From positions 1 to 6,536 of the forward strand of contig DSDE01000441.1 of the NCBI GenBank assembly GCA_011049095.1: a DNA stretch of 6,536 bases, written 5' to 3'. Shown piece by piece: positions 6,513 to 6,536 of this stretch (position 1 is the first letter of the stretch; each line of letters starts with the position of its first letter). This DNA comes from Fidelibacterota bacterium (GTDB taxonomy: Bacteria > Fidelibacterota > Fidelibacteria > Fidelibacterales > DSDE01). The notes under the pieces were generated by a model, which was not told the DNA's origin, made no database searches, and saw only the letters and a list, made by a program, of their open reading frames with translations. A program made the position numbers and the translations under genes.

Positions 6513-6536
6513 AGTACAATTTCACACTTCTTTAGC
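6513..6536 (-). other. Upstream leader of the GNAT-like gene, cut by the window edge
   Basis: Only 24 bases precede the GTG start. They contain an in-frame TGA that fixes the upstream limit of the coding frame and a distant AAGAAG purine run. No promoter can be recognised in so short a piece. Whether this is the 5' end of the operon cannot be decided. Confidence 0.4.

Overview
The window carries six protein-coding genes, all on the minus strand, so it reads right to left. About 97% of it is coding and no RNA gene, CRISPR array or mobile element is visible. The base composition looks moderate and even throughout, with no sign of a transferred island. The protein set points to a Gram-negative-type bacterium of the FCB group (Bacteroidota, Ignavibacteriota, Calditrichota, KSB1 or a related lineage). 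The main reason is a lipoprotein that combines an amidase_3-like fold with a golvesin/xanthan-lyase-type domain, an architecture I associate with that group. This placement is an inference from protein families; no rRNA or marker gene is present.

Right part (6512 to 4378): a two-domain GNAT-like acyltransferase-family protein overlaps by 4 bp (ATGA) with an NAD(P)-dependent extended short-chain dehydrogenase/epimerase. Middle (4364 to 2284): a full-length NfeD membrane serine protease with its Ser-Lys dyad is followed by a slipin/stomatin-like SPFH protein. This is the widely conserved NfeD-SPFH membrane-microdomain pair. It is followed 15 bp later by a small soluble protein (2268 to 1723) built from repeated helical units of DUF4332/helix-hairpin-helix type. 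All junctions in these five genes are between -4 and +15 bp, so they very probably form one transcript whose promoter lies beyond the right edge.

Left part (1576 to the window edge): after a 146-bp gap comes the 5' portion (525 codons) of a large secreted lipoprotein. Its amidase_3-like zinc site (His180, Glu203, His474) is split by an inserted golvesin-type beta domain; the 3' end lies outside the window.

How the genes might work together: the NfeD protease and SPFH scaffold act at the cytoplasmic membrane. The upstream SDR and GNAT-like proteins could modify a lipid or small-molecule substrate, and the lipoprotein could act on peptidoglycan or another envelope polymer. Envelope maintenance is a reasonable common theme but it is inferred from neighbourhood only. 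The least-described elements are the repeat-containing protein attached to the NfeD-SPFH pair and the domain-split amidase lipoprotein.
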